Shown piece after piece: positions 28,084 to 37,186 of a stretch of 64,000 nt of DNA (position 1 is its first letter; every line of letters begins with the position of its first letter). A model generated the notes under the pieces. The model had not been told where the DNA came from and ran no database searches. It saw nothing but the letters and a program-made list of their open reading frames with translations. Origin of the DNA: Nitrospira sp. (lineage in GTDB: Bacteria; Nitrospirota; Nitrospiria; Nitrospirales; Nitrospiraceae); contig CP092079.1 in NCBI GenBank assembly GCA_022226955.1, forward strand, positions 3,374,790 to 3,438,789, written 5' to 3'. The translations under genes and the position numbers were made by a program.

Positions 28084-29415
28084 TCACTTTGGCGCGACGA
28101 GGACATCCACAGTGAAGGAGTCGCTCACGCTGGTTAGGTCCGTTTCGAGCCGCGTCGGACTGCCGATGCGCCCCTCCGGATCGTAAATAAAATAGAACAA
28201 GTGGACGCAGGGTTTACGCGAGGCGTAGTGGGCGGTATCGGCGGCGATTTGCTCGGCCAGCTCCTTGGTGGTGAGGCCCGAGCGGGTTTTTTGAGAGACT
28301 ACGGCAAGGCGGTCTTGATTCAAGAGCAGCGTGGTGCGTGTCGAGCCGTCTGCGTAAGACGGTGTCCATTCATCGGCGCCCACTTCATCGAATTCCAATT
28401 TCAGCAACGCACACAGTAAATCGTGCAGATCGTAGTTGTCTTCCACTTCCAGCGTTGTGCGATAGTCTTTTCGCAAACGGAGTTGTCTCGCGACCGCGTG
28501 AAATCGCAGGCAGACTTTTCGAAGCGCATCGACCGGATCCAGTGCCGGTTGTTTGCTTGTCGCAATGGCGGATGAAGTCGCTGTTGGATGTGGCAATGGG
28601 ACTGGCGATGCAGTTGGTGGCGCGACGACTATGGCCGGAGTGCCGGGTAGATCGGGCGGACTCTGGACGCATTCATTTGCAGTGACCGGGGCTGTCGTTG
28701 TCGTCGATGTCGATGGGGCGGCAGCCTCTATTTGTGGTTGAGCCGGAGTGGTTGCATGGGGTAACGCGGTCGGTGTTGATGCGGAAGGAGCGATGGGGGC
28801 CTGTTCGTCTGTTGGTCTTGTCATCGCCGGTATTGCCGGCGCACTAGCTTGAGTCGGTGCAGGCGGTTCTATGGCCGGTGTCTGCGGGGTCGGCGTAGCT
28901 GGTTGGAGTAAATCGGTCGCAATGGCGACGGACATCGTCACTGGTAGCGCGCTCCCCTTGGCGGTTTGCGCCATTGTCATTTGAGTAGCTGGCGTTGTGG
29001 GAGGGACTAAGGTCATCTGTGGCGGACTGGAAACTGTGGGCAATCCCTCGGCCTCAGGCGCCGTTTCTGTAAGAGGAAGCCCTTGTAGCTCCAGTTTTTT
29101 ACGTTCCAATGCTGCGATGAAGGATTTGACCAGTTGCACGCTCTGCGTCGTTTCAGCCGAGGTGGAGATTTTGAGCTTGTGCGCGCGGTGTGCTTGATAT
29201 TCGGGAGAGCGCTCACCGAATAACCGGCGAGCGGTTTCACGAATCTGTAACTCTGCTTTGGCGCGCGCGCCGTCGCGATAGGGAAAACCTTCCCGGCTGA
29301 AATCTTCAATCGAGGTCAGAATGCCTTGGAAGGTGGCGAGGCCCTGCGCGATTTCTTCGATCGCGGCGGCCTTCGAACGTGTGCGGGGAGACTCTGCGGA
29401 GCGTGCGCGTGCCAT
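28084..29415 (-). CDS. DpnII/MboI-like nuclease-fold protein with inactivated catalytic site
   Basis: 443 residues. Residues ~1-110 are helical (ARRLFGERSPEYQAHRA). Residues ~110-290 are a Pro/Thr/Ala-rich linker. Residues ~300-443 follow the REase_DpnII-MboI pattern closely: RKDYRTTLEVEDNYDLHDLL, EVGADEWTPSYADGSTR, KELAEQIAADTAHY, FYFIYDPEGRIGSPTRLETD. In that family the strand after SSR carries Asp (RMDFLL) and the next strand reads EVKKTR; here these are RTTLLL (Thr362) and VSQKTR (V373, Q375), so the Asp, Glu and Lys of the PD-(D/E)XK site are all missing. Probably a non-catalytic binding or structural relative. The partner is unknown. Confidence 0.75.
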   Translation of the reverse strand: MARARSAESPRTRSKAAAIEEIAQGLATFQGILTSIEDFSREGFPYRDGARAKAELQIRETARRLFGERSPEYQAHRAHKLKISTSAETTQSVQLVKSFIAALERKKLELQGLPLTETAPEAEGLPTVSSPPQMTLVPPTTPATQMTMAQTAKGSALPVTMSVAIATDLLQPATPTPQTPAIEPPAPTQASAPAIPAMTRPTDEQAPIAPSASTPTALPHATTPAQPQIEAAAPSTSTTTTAPVTANECVQSPPDLPGTPAIVVAPPTASPVPLPHPTATSSAIATSKQPALDPVDALRKVCLRFHAVARQLRLRKDYRTTLEVEDNYDLHDLLCALLKLEFDEVGADEWTPSYADGSTRTTLLLNQDRLAVVSQKTRSGLTTKELAEQIAADTAHYASRKPCVHLFYFIYDPEGRIGSPTRLETDLTSVSDSFTVDVLVAPK

Positions 29416-29538
29416 ACGATTGACTGCAGCTTAGCCCAGGGGTCGTACCCTGGCAAGAAAACGAGGGATTCTCACGGGGAATTTAGCGCGCCTCTGCGAG
29501 TGGCGCGCTGGAGCCAATGTGTCCAGGCGTCTCGTCCA

Positions 29539-32500
29539 TCAGATGCGCTTCGAAGGGGACTTTGCCCGACTCGACTTGCGTGCATAGGTCTGCCAGACCT
29601 CTGGTCCTCTCATAGATTCGAGCGTTTCGACGATGTCTCGTATTAGCCGGTCTTGCTCTTCTTGGAGGTGATGAATGGCTCTTTCGACCATGGGGGCAGG
29701 GCTGCCATCTGTAAGCTGACACGCGGTTTGTTCGATCGTGAGGGCGAGGGCGGCGATGGTCGTGGCGCCGGAGATCGAATTGATGCCTCCGAGCTGATGT
29801 AATGCATGTGCAGCGGCGGACCATTGGCCAGCGGCGGTGGCCTGGCTCAAGGCGGCGCAGCTTTGTTGGTAGTGCCCCACAAATTGCACAAGGGTTTGGA
29901 GATACAGCCATTCTTTGCCTGGAATATAGGTCGTGGATTGTAGGCAATGCAGGCCTCGAATGGCGGTTAAGGCGCGCACGAGTGTGGCATCGTCGGGGGG
30001 CTGTTTTGTGACAGGCGGCGAGGCCGGCGCGGTCGCTGGAATGGCAGCGGCGTTTGGTGACAGCCATCGGGCCAGAGTTGCCCAGAGCTGTTCAGGGGAA
30101 AACGGTTTGGTAATGAGATCGTTCATTCCGGCGTTCGTACAGTGTTGCAGCGTTTCCGGAAGGGCATAGGCGGTCAGTGCGATGATTGGCAGCTGTCCCC
30201 AGTCAGCATGGTCGCGAATCTGCATGGCCGCGGTGGGGCCATCCATGACGGGCATTTGCCAGTCCATGAGTACGGCGGCGTAGGGGTCATGAGCGGCGGC
30301 CGCCTTCATAATGGCGGCCACAGCCTGCGCCCCGTGCTCGGCGGCGTCGGCGCGTAATCCGGCCATTTCCAGCAAACTGATCGCGACTTCCCGATTCATC
30401 GCCGTATCGTCGGTGACGAGGATGTGGGCGCCATGAAATGGAGCTAGGGCGTGAAGGGCAGCTGTCGCGGGAGTAGGGTTCTTCATATAACGCGTGGGAA
30501 CGGTATGGCCGAGTCGATGGGTCATGGCATTGAGCAGATCGAACGCCAGGACGGGTTTCCCCAGTATGAACGGAGCAAGATTCTTCGCGATGGCGGAAGA
30601 ATCTGCCAGGGGCGATTGGAGCCAGATGATGCGGTCCTCGGTGAGGTCTCCAGTTTGTGCGCCCCACGCCACCAGCTCCATGGCGGCCATATCGGGGAGG
30701 TGTGTGGAGAGGATCGCGAGGTCCACAGACTGTCCTCCTTGCGGTCGACGAGCCGATAACGCCGCCATGGCGGCTTGCCCCGACGCCGCTTCAATAACCT
30801 GGAGATTCCAGGCCCGCAGGTTGCTGGCCAGCGATTCACGAGTGGCGCGATGCGGTTCTAGGAGCAGAATCGACCGGCCCTGGATCGTGGTCAGTAGGTG
30901 TGAGTCAGCGTGGGAATCTCCGATGCCACAGGCCGTGGTCAGCCAAAAGGTCGAGCCCTGGCCCGGAGCGCTCTGGAGGCCTACGGTGCCTCCCATCAGA
31001 GCCGCATACTGTTTACTAATGACAAGCCCCAGTCCCGTAGTCCCGATGAGGTGTGGCGTGCATGGTTCTTGAGCGTAGGCGTGGAAGAGACGTTCTTGTT
31101 GAGCTGGATCGATCCCTGAGCCTGTATCGCGCACGGCCCATCGCAAGAGGATGCGATCGGCCTGCCGGCGCTCAACGGAGACCCGAATCACAATCTCACC
31201 CTGGTTAGTATGACGCAAGGCATTATTGAGATAGTTGAGCAAGGCTTGGCTAATCCGCATTGAATCGCCGATGAGTCGACGGGGTACATCGGGGTCGATT
31301 TGCCAGACGAGTTCCAGACCTTTGTCGGAGGTGCGGTCTAAGGCCATGTCCTTCAGCACGCGGAAAACGTGGTCGAGAGAAAACGCTACTGGGGTGATCA
31401 TGGCTTTCCCGGATTCCAGTTGTGAGAAATCGAGGATTTCATTCAGTACGGTGATGAGATGGTGGCTGGTTCGCTGAATTTTGTGGACCGTGTCTCGCAT
31501 GCGATCCGGGGTGGGATCGAGCGTGGCCACATCGGCGAGTCCGATGATGCCGGCGAGCGGGGTGCGGATTTCGTGGCTCATGGTCGCCAGGAGTTTGGCG
31601 TTGGCCTGAGCGACCTGTTCAGCTTTCTCGCGCCCTAGGATCAACTCCGACTCGTGCTGGCGCAGTTGGTCGTTGGCTGTCAGGAGCGCGAGGGTTCGCT
31701 CCTGTACGCGTTGTTCGAGCTGGGTGTACATTTCGGCGTGATCGATGGCGATGGCCGCTTGGGTGATCAGCCAGGTGAGCACGTCTTGGCGGGCTGGCCA
31801 GCGGTCTTTGGTGAGGGTGGAAAATTGAAGATATAGGGCGCGTTTATTGTGGTGTCGGTGGTCGATGGGCATGCACAAGACCGACGCTGCCCGTACGGTG
31901 GAGAGGTCGCCGAAGTCGTGGGATGCCACGGGAGAGGTGTGCATCAGCTGACGATCGGGAATGTCGAGGGCGACGGTGTCGCCGCTATTAAACACATAGT
32001 GCGCGAGCGTTGCGGGGAGGCGATTGATGTGCGCGAGGCCGCGCGCGTAGTCGATCGTCAGCTGATCGTGCTCACGTAGGAGAATTGCGCCACGGTCTGC
32101 GCCGGAAAACTCGATGATTAACCGCAGCAGAATTGGCAAGAGTTGCGCAAGGTCGGGCTGCTGGTTCAAGACGCGGAGCACCCGCCACATGGCTTGTGAA
32201 TCGATGAGATCCATGACGGGCCCATCGTCAGGGGCCTGTGGGTCCACACCCAGATCCTGCAATTTCTGATCGACGCGTTGGAGCAAGGCATAGGCTTGGG
32301 CCTGAAGATAGCCGCTGCGGGCTTCGTGCAACACGCGGATGCGCAACGGGAGTGGTTGGTTCTGCTGTGCGAGCCAGTCTGCGAGCCGTTCGCAAAAATA
32401 GGCTTCGTCGATCAGAAACCCACCGCGACCGGCCAGTGTAATGGCCTGGCGGTACCCGTGCGTGGCGGCATCGATGTGGCCGTGTAACCGCTCGAGTTCG

Positions 32501-35500
32501 GTTCGCAGGAACTGAAGGCGATGCGCGATATTTTCAGCGGTGATCGCGGCATGCGTTTCAAGCGTGGCGATGGCTTGCATGAGGCCGTTGCGATAGCTGG
32601 TCCGGCTCTCGCCGTCCGCCAGTGTTTCCAGGCTGGCGCAGGCCAGGCCACGCCAGAATTGGAGCAGACGGTGTGGAATAAACGGGGGCGAGGCGGCGAT
32701 TTCCGGTGCATCCACTGCGGCCAAGACCTCGGTCCAGCGGCCGGCGAGTCCAAGCAAGGGCACGCGCGCGCCTTGCCGGAGTCCCAACACCATGGGCAAG
32801 GCTTGGTAGCGCGCGAGAAAGACGTCGTCCGTGACATGCGCGCCATCGAGACTGGTCAGCGACGCCGTCTCGCCGCGCAAGGCGGCCGCCATGGCGGCAT
32901 AACATTGCGTGAACCCCACGATGACTTCCATGGCCGGGAAGGGCTGGCAATGGTGGACGACGCGTTGGTGAGCGTCCAGGATATCTTGCGTGCTGGCGCC
33001 CAAGCTCGCCCGGATAATAACCATCACGTTGAGGAGATAGCCCCCATAGATGGGATCGTGCGCTTTCTTGGTAATCTCCAGCGCGTCTTCCGACAGTTCG
33101 AGGAGACCTTCGTTGTGTTGGCTCCAGTGGAGCACGAACCAGATTTGATGCACGCGCATGCGGCCATAGACCCAGCCGTCTTGCCCGCGCTGTTCCCAGA
33201 GTTCGGTCGCCAGTTCTGCGAGTTGCCGGGCTTCGCCGTAGGCCGCGCGGTTGGCGATCAATCCTTGGCCCAATAAGGTGTACATCAAAGGCGAGAGCAG
33301 GGTATGGCCATATTGGAGGCTGATATTGGTGCCAATGGCGGCTAAGAGACTGAGGAGCGGAGTGTTCATAATCGTGGCGGCATCGCCCATGGCGCCGATG
33401 AGCCGGTGAATGTGTTCGGCCATGGGATCGGTCGCCGCCGGCAGCGCAACCAGGCGTTCGCGTAATTGCTCAAGGGGAACCTGGCGCTGGAGCGTGGCCA
33501 TTTCCAGGTCAAACCTGGTCTGAATGGCCGGGAGGTCCTGCGGGGGAGGCAATGCGAGACCCACTTCGGCCAAGGCTTGGCAGCCAATCGACAAGCCGGC
33601 TTGCATTTGGCTGGATTGGCAGACATGGATGGTTTGGCGAATGCGGACCCGGAGGCGGTCCAGTGGAGTTGCGGCTTGTGCCAGCAAGAGCGCAATCTCT
33701 TTCTGGAAGGCGTCGTCCTCACTCAAGACCGAGGTGTTTTCGGCAAGGGCGAGATGGATCTGATAGGCCAGCGCATAGTGGCTATCCCACGGGTCTGCGG
33801 GCAGGAAAGTGACGGCCATGCTCAAATATTTTTGCGCGTTCGTGTAGGCCATGGCGGTATGGGCGCGTTCGGCGGCCAGGAGATTGAGCCGGGCGATCTC
33901 TATTCGCAGGCTGGGGTCTGTGATCAAGGAAAGGGCCAGGTTAAATTGGTCGACGATGCGAAAGACAGTGGCGGGAATACCCTCCGGCGGGGTAAGCGCG
34001 CGGAGGCTGAGGCCCGCGGTCAGGTGAAGCTGGTGGACAGAGGGTCCCTCCGGCAACGTATACGCGGCTTGTTGCACGCGGTCGTGTGCAAAACGAAACT
34101 CATAGGCGTGCGGCGCGTTATCGACGGGCAGAATGAGTTCTTCGCGCAGGACTGGCGCCAGCGCGGTCAGCGCTGCCGCATCGGCGAGACGCAGCATGTG
34201 CGCCAAGATAGGAAGCTGGAAGTGCTTGCCTAAGCAGGCGGCGGCTTTCATGAGCTGGCGCGTGAGTGGGGTATGGAGGCTCAGGCGGCTGTGCATCAAT
34301 TGAATGACGTCGCCATGGGTCTCAGCCGGATCTTGACGGGTGTGCCACTGCCAGCAGGTGGCGGCGCGGTCATACGTTAATTCCTGCTGGCGGACCATAT
34401 TGGCGAGGAATTGGCGAGTAAAAAAGGGGTTGCCGTGGGTTTGGTCCATCACATAGCGCGCCAGCCGCTCGGGCTCGCTGAGCCGGTAGAGTGAGTCGGC
34501 GATCATGTGCGAGATATCGATTTCGCGCAGGGGCTGGACGACAAATTCTGCGAGGAGCGCCTGGTCTGTGCGCAAACTGGCGATCAAGGCCGTCAACTGG
34601 TGCGTGGGGCCGACTTCGTTGTCACGGTAGGCACCGATTAGCAGCAGATGCGCGCCCACGCCTTCCTGCACAAACGTGTGGATTAACGTGAGCGAGGACG
34701 AATCGGCCCATTGGAGGTCGTCGAGAAAGAGCACCAGCGGATGTGTGGGGCTGGCAAATTCCTTGAGCAGCGAGGTGAAGAGCGTGTTGAACCGGGTTTG
34801 TGCGGCGGCGCCGGTCAACTCAGGCACGGGCGGTTGCAGGCCAATGATCTGGCTCAATTCCGGCAAGACATTGGTGAGCACCGAGCCGCTATCGCCGACC
34901 AGCGCGAGGATTTGCTCTCGGCTGCGGGCAATTTCTTCCTGCGTGCGAGAGTGCAGGCGGCGGAGCAGGCCGCGAAAGGCTTCGATGATGGCGGAGTAGG
35001 GCATGGCGCGCTGATACTGATCGTATTTGCCTTCGACAATATCGCCGCCGGTGGCGAGGACATGCGGCCGTAGGGCTTGGACAAGCGAGGATTTGCCAAT
35101 GCCGGAATAGCCGGACACGAGGCACAGCACAATCTCGCCGTTGACGGCGCGGCGGTAAATCTGTTCCAGGTCCGCGACGTCCTGGTCGCGGCCATAGAGT
35201 TTCGCGGGAATGAGAAATTGGGCGCCGCGTTCGGCGCCGCCGAGTTCAAAGGGCGGAATCGAGCCGGTGGCGAGCAGGTGTCGCTCGCATTCCCGTAAAT
35301 CGTGGAGCAAGCCTTCGGTGGAGGCATAGCGGGCCTCCGGCAATTTGGCCAGCAGCCGGTCGACGAGGGCGCTGAGGGGTTGGGGGATCGTGGTTTTCAG
35401 CGCGAGCGGTTCAGGGACGATTGCCAGGTGGCAATGCGCAAGCGAGAGGGGGTTGTCGCTGGGGAATGGCGGGGTGTGCGCCCAGAAGCTATAGAACATG

Positions 35501-35778
35501 GCGCCGAGGGAATAGAGATCGCTGCGGACGTCGATCAGCGGCAGTTTTCCGATCTGCTCCGGCGGCATATACTGCATCAGCTCGATGGGATCGGCGTCGG
35601 CGGGCGCCGGACGCACGTCGACTCGTCCTTGGGTATCTTCGACAAAATAGCTTGGAAGTAAGGAGCCTCGTGCGGTTGTGGCTCTATGGTGGCATTGCAG
35701 CGCACGGGTCCAAGCCATCGCCAGGCGGACGAGGTATAAGGTGTGTTCCTGAGAAGGTGTGGAAGTATCGACGCGCAT
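29539..35778 (-). CDS. Giant hybrid sensor kinase: pseudokinase fragment, AAA ATPase, GAF, HisKA, HATPase, two receivers, Hpt
   Basis: 2079 residues. The first ~170 keep only the C-lobe of a Ser/Thr kinase (YMPPEQIG, DVRSDLYSLGAMFY); the N-lobe is absent and the catalytic HRD loop is unrecognisable. Then an AAA/NACHT-type ATPase (GYSGIGKSSL, Lys ~229; LFLDDLQWADSS ~353), a long helical/TPR-like region (~500-1150), GAF (~1210-1350), HisKA with His ~1401 (MSHEIRTPLAG), HATPase (DTGSGI, TTGLGL), a degenerate receiver with Ser (~1690) at the acceptor position (DLAILSTHLP), a normal receiver with Asp ~1839 (VLMDWQMPVMDG), and an Hpt domain with His1991 (AHALHQLGG). A complete cytoplasmic phosphorelay without transmembrane helices. 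The output partner is not adjacent. Confidence 0.92.
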   Translation of the reverse strand: MRVDTSTPSQEHTLYLVRLAMAWTRALQCHHRATTARGSLLPSYFVEDTQGRVDVRPAPADADPIELMQYMPPEQIGKLPLIDVRSDLYSLGAMFYSFWAHTPPFPSDNPLSLAHCHLAIVPEPLALKTTIPQPLSALVDRLLAKLPEARYASTEGLLHDLRECERHLLATGSIPPFELGGAERGAQFLIPAKLYGRDQDVADLEQIYRRAVNGEIVLCLVSGYSGIGKSSLVQALRPHVLATGGDIVEGKYDQYQRAMPYSAIIEAFRGLLRRLHSRTQEEIARSREQILALVGDSGSVLTNVLPELSQIIGLQPPVPELTGAAAQTRFNTLFTSLLKEFASPTHPLVLFLDDLQWADSSSLTLIHTFVQEGVGAHLLLIGAYRDNEVGPTHQLTALIASLRTDQALLAEFVVQPLREIDISHMIADSLYRLSEPERLARYVMDQTHGNPFFTRQFLANMVRQQELTYDRAATCWQWHTRQDPAETHGDVIQLMHSRLSLHTPLTRQLMKAAACLGKHFQLPILAHMLRLADAAALTALAPVLREELILPVDNAPHAYEFRFAHDRVQQAAYTLPEGPSVHQLHLTAGLSLRALTPPEGIPATVFRIVDQFNLALSLITDPSLRIEIARLNLLAAERAHTAMAYTNAQKYLSMAVTFLPADPWDSHYALAYQIHLALAENTSVLSEDDAFQKEIALLLAQAATPLDRLRVRIRQTIHVCQSSQMQAGLSIGCQALAEVGLALPPPQDLPAIQTRFDLEMATLQRQVPLEQLRERLVALPAATDPMAEHIHRLIGAMGDAATIMNTPLLSLLAAIGTNISLQYGHTLLSPLMYTLLGQGLIANRAAYGEARQLAELATELWEQRGQDGWVYGRMRVHQIWFVLHWSQHNEGLLELSEDALEITKKAHDPIYGGYLLNVMVIIRASLGASTQDILDAHQRVVHHCQPFPAMEVIVGFTQCYAAMAAALRGETASLTSLDGAHVTDDVFLARYQALPMVLGLRQGARVPLLGLAGRWTEVLAAVDAPEIAASPPFIPHRLLQFWRGLACASLETLADGESRTSYRNGLMQAIATLETHAAITAENIAHRLQFLRTELERLHGHIDAATHGYRQAITLAGRGGFLIDEAYFCERLADWLAQQNQPLPLRIRVLHEARSGYLQAQAYALLQRVDQKLQDLGVDPQAPDDGPVMDLIDSQAMWRVLRVLNQQPDLAQLLPILLRLIIEFSGADRGAILLREHDQLTIDYARGLAHINRLPATLAHYVFNSGDTVALDIPDRQLMHTSPVASHDFGDLSTVRAASVLCMPIDHRHHNKRALYLQFSTLTKDRWPARQDVLTWLITQAAIAIDHAEMYTQLEQRVQERTLALLTANDQLRQHESELILGREKAEQVAQANAKLLATMSHEIRTPLAGIIGLADVATLDPTPDRMRDTVHKIQRTSHHLITVLNEILDFSQLESGKAMITPVAFSLDHVFRVLKDMALDRTSDKGLELVWQIDPDVPRRLIGDSMRISQALLNYLNNALRHTNQGEIVIRVSVERRQADRILLRWAVRDTGSGIDPAQQERLFHAYAQEPCTPHLIGTTGLGLVISKQYAALMGGTVGLQSAPGQGSTFWLTTACGIGDSHADSHLLTTIQGRSILLLEPHRATRESLASNLRAWNLQVIEAASGQAAMAALSARRPQGGQSVDLAILSTHLPDMAAMELVAWGAQTGDLTEDRIIWLQSPLADSSAIAKNLAPFILGKPVLAFDLLNAMTHRLGHTVPTRYMKNPTPATAALHALAPFHGAHILVTDDTAMNREVAISLLEMAGLRADAAEHGAQAVAAIMKAAAAHDPYAAVLMDWQMPVMDGPTAAMQIRDHADWGQLPIIALTAYALPETLQHCTNAGMNDLITKPFSPEQLWATLARWLSPNAAAIPATAPASPPVTKQPPDDATLVRALTAIRGLHCLQSTTYIPGKEWLYLQTLVQFVGHYQQSCAALSQATAAGQWSAAAHALHQLGGINSISGATTIAALALTIEQTACQLTDGSPAPMVERAIHHLQEEQDRLIRDIVETLESMRGPEVWQTYARKSSRAKSPSKRI

Positions 35779-36422
35779 GATCGTCGGTGTCCCTCACTCA
35801 GAACTTATGAATGTATTTCAGTAGGAGGTATTTATACTCGTAAAGCGAATAGTTTACTAGTGCCAAAATGTTGCCGTGACTATTCGATAGTCCGTAGTAG
35901 TACTATGAATATGCGACCTCGACCCATATCTATCGAACGCTTCCATCGCACTGTACGGAAGGAGTGTTGAGGCTGGGCACGTCTGGCGTCGAAGGTCTCC
36001 CGCTATTGATCTCCGCAGTGCATATGTTTCTCGATCAGTCTCATGACCACTTTGCTGCTGTGCTTCTGGATATAGGCGTCTTTATATGATGGTGGTGTGC
36101 TAGATGTCCGGTGGATTTCATGTGGTCGAATTGCACAAGCCGCATACACTGTCGGAGGCACGAGCGTTTGCCGCCAAGTGGCAACAAACCGTGGAATATT
36201 AGGAAGGAGCCGCCTTTTGGTGTCACTCACCGAGCTGAGCCGCACTGTGGTGCTCGGTGACCCGTGTGATGCTCGAGTGGTGGGTGGTGCAGTTAGCCGG
36301 CCTGCAGGTTTCGGATCTTCTCCAAGCCTGGGTTGCGTGAGGCGCATGAACGGTTTGGCATTGCGACGAACAATTCCGCATCACGACCGAGCAGGCCGCT
36401 GGTCGGTCGTGCGGGCGGGCGA
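35779..36422. other. Gene-poor spacer with possible transposase remnant
   Basis: No convincing gene on either strand. One short stretch near 35932-35969 reads IERFHRTVRKEC, which resembles the end of integrase-core transposases of IS3-type elements (usual form ERFNRTLREECL), but nothing flanking it extends the match. The open frames through 36003-36426 have no recognisable motif, no good ribosome site, and unlike codon use. Probably decayed sequence. Confidence 0.4.
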
Positions 36423-36451
36423 TTGACAGGGCTAGTCGATAAGACCATTCT
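36423..36451 (+). promoter_or_regulatory. Candidate sigma70 promoter
   Basis: TTGACA at 36423-36428, a 17-base spacer and CATTCT at 36446-36451, 58 bases before the ATG of the coiled-coil gene. The -35 is perfect and the -10 weak. Confidence 0.35.
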
Positions 36452-36508
36452 TACACGATGCGCAGTAATGCGTTTTTATTTTTAGGATTACCAAACATGG
36501 AGGGACTC

Positions 36509-36940
36509 ATGAAAATTTCAGATCTTCTGGCATCACTCGCTGGGAGCGCAAAGGATCTTGAGGCTCAAATGGACGAATGGAACAAGAGCCTTTCGGTCCA
36601 GGGTGACCAGGCATTGGCTAAAGTCAAGGAATGGCAAAAGACCGCAGAGCGTCGCAGCGAAGAGTGGAGGACGCAGTTCAACGCTTATGCCAATGACGTC
36701 GATATGAGCCTGAAAAACCAATGGACTGAACTTCAAGCGGGATTCGAGAAGCAAATGGTCGCTGCGCGCAAACAGGCTGAGGCCTGGCGTGCCGAGGCCG
36801 ACAAGAAGGATGCGAACACCAAGGCGAATTGGTATGAGGCCTATGCTGCGAACATGATCTCGGTTGCCAGACGCGCCGAGCAGGAAGCTGCGGCCGCCAT
36901 TTCCGCAGCAGCCGAAGCCCGGGCGAAAGCTCCCAAGTAA
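36509..36940 (+). CDS. Small coiled-coil protein
   Basis: 143 residues from ATG 36509, chosen because GGAGGGACTC lies at ideal spacing; the earlier ATGs at 36458 and 36497 have no ribosome site. Almost wholly helical and charged, with heptad-like Glu/Lys/Ala runs (KEWQKTAERRSEEWRTQF, AARKQAEAWRAEADKKD) and an Ala-rich tail (EQEAAAAISAAAEARAK). No signal peptide or membrane helix. Resembles stress-type or apolipoprotein-like helical proteins in style only; function unknown. Confidence 0.75.
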   Translation: MKISDLLASLAGSAKDLEAQMDEWNKSLSVQGDQALAKVKEWQKTAERRSEEWRTQFNAYANDVDMSLKNQWTELQAGFEKQMVAARKQAEAWRAEADKKDANTKANWYEAYAANMISVARRAEQEAAAAISAAAEARAKAPK

Positions 36941-37034
36941 GCGCCGGGAAAGGAAGCTTCAGAGAAGGCTTGAGAAACTCACTCATACATGCGGCAGGAC
37001 AACTATAGATCTGCAGCAATGAAGGGGAAAAGGT

Positions 37035-37111
37035 TGGTGCCCCCGATACGAATTGAACGTACGACCTTCGGTTTAGGAAACCGCTGCTCTATCCAACTGA
37101 GCTACGGGGGC
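37035..37111 (-). tRNA. tRNA-Arg (anticodon CCT)
   Basis: On the minus strand the acceptor arm GCCCCCG (37111-37105) pairs perfectly with CGGGGGC (37045-37039), followed by discriminator A and an encoded CCA (37037-37035). D-arm TAGCTCAGTTGGATAGAGC, anticodon loop TTCCTAA giving CCT (reads AGG), and a T-arm with GTTCAAT are all in place. Only the outermost anticodon-stem pair (G-A) is mismatched. It lies between two protein genes, with no rRNA nearby. Confidence 0.93.
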
Positions 37112-37186
37112 GTGGCGTGAATCTAGCGCACTTATGAGAGGGGTGCAAGCGACGGCCATCAGAGGGGTATTGCAAGGCGTTGTAGG

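Noticed and set aside
36003-36426. Overlapping open frames of ~110 codons on both strands
   Set aside because: No ribosome sites, no motifs, atypical amino-acid composition; treated as non-coding.
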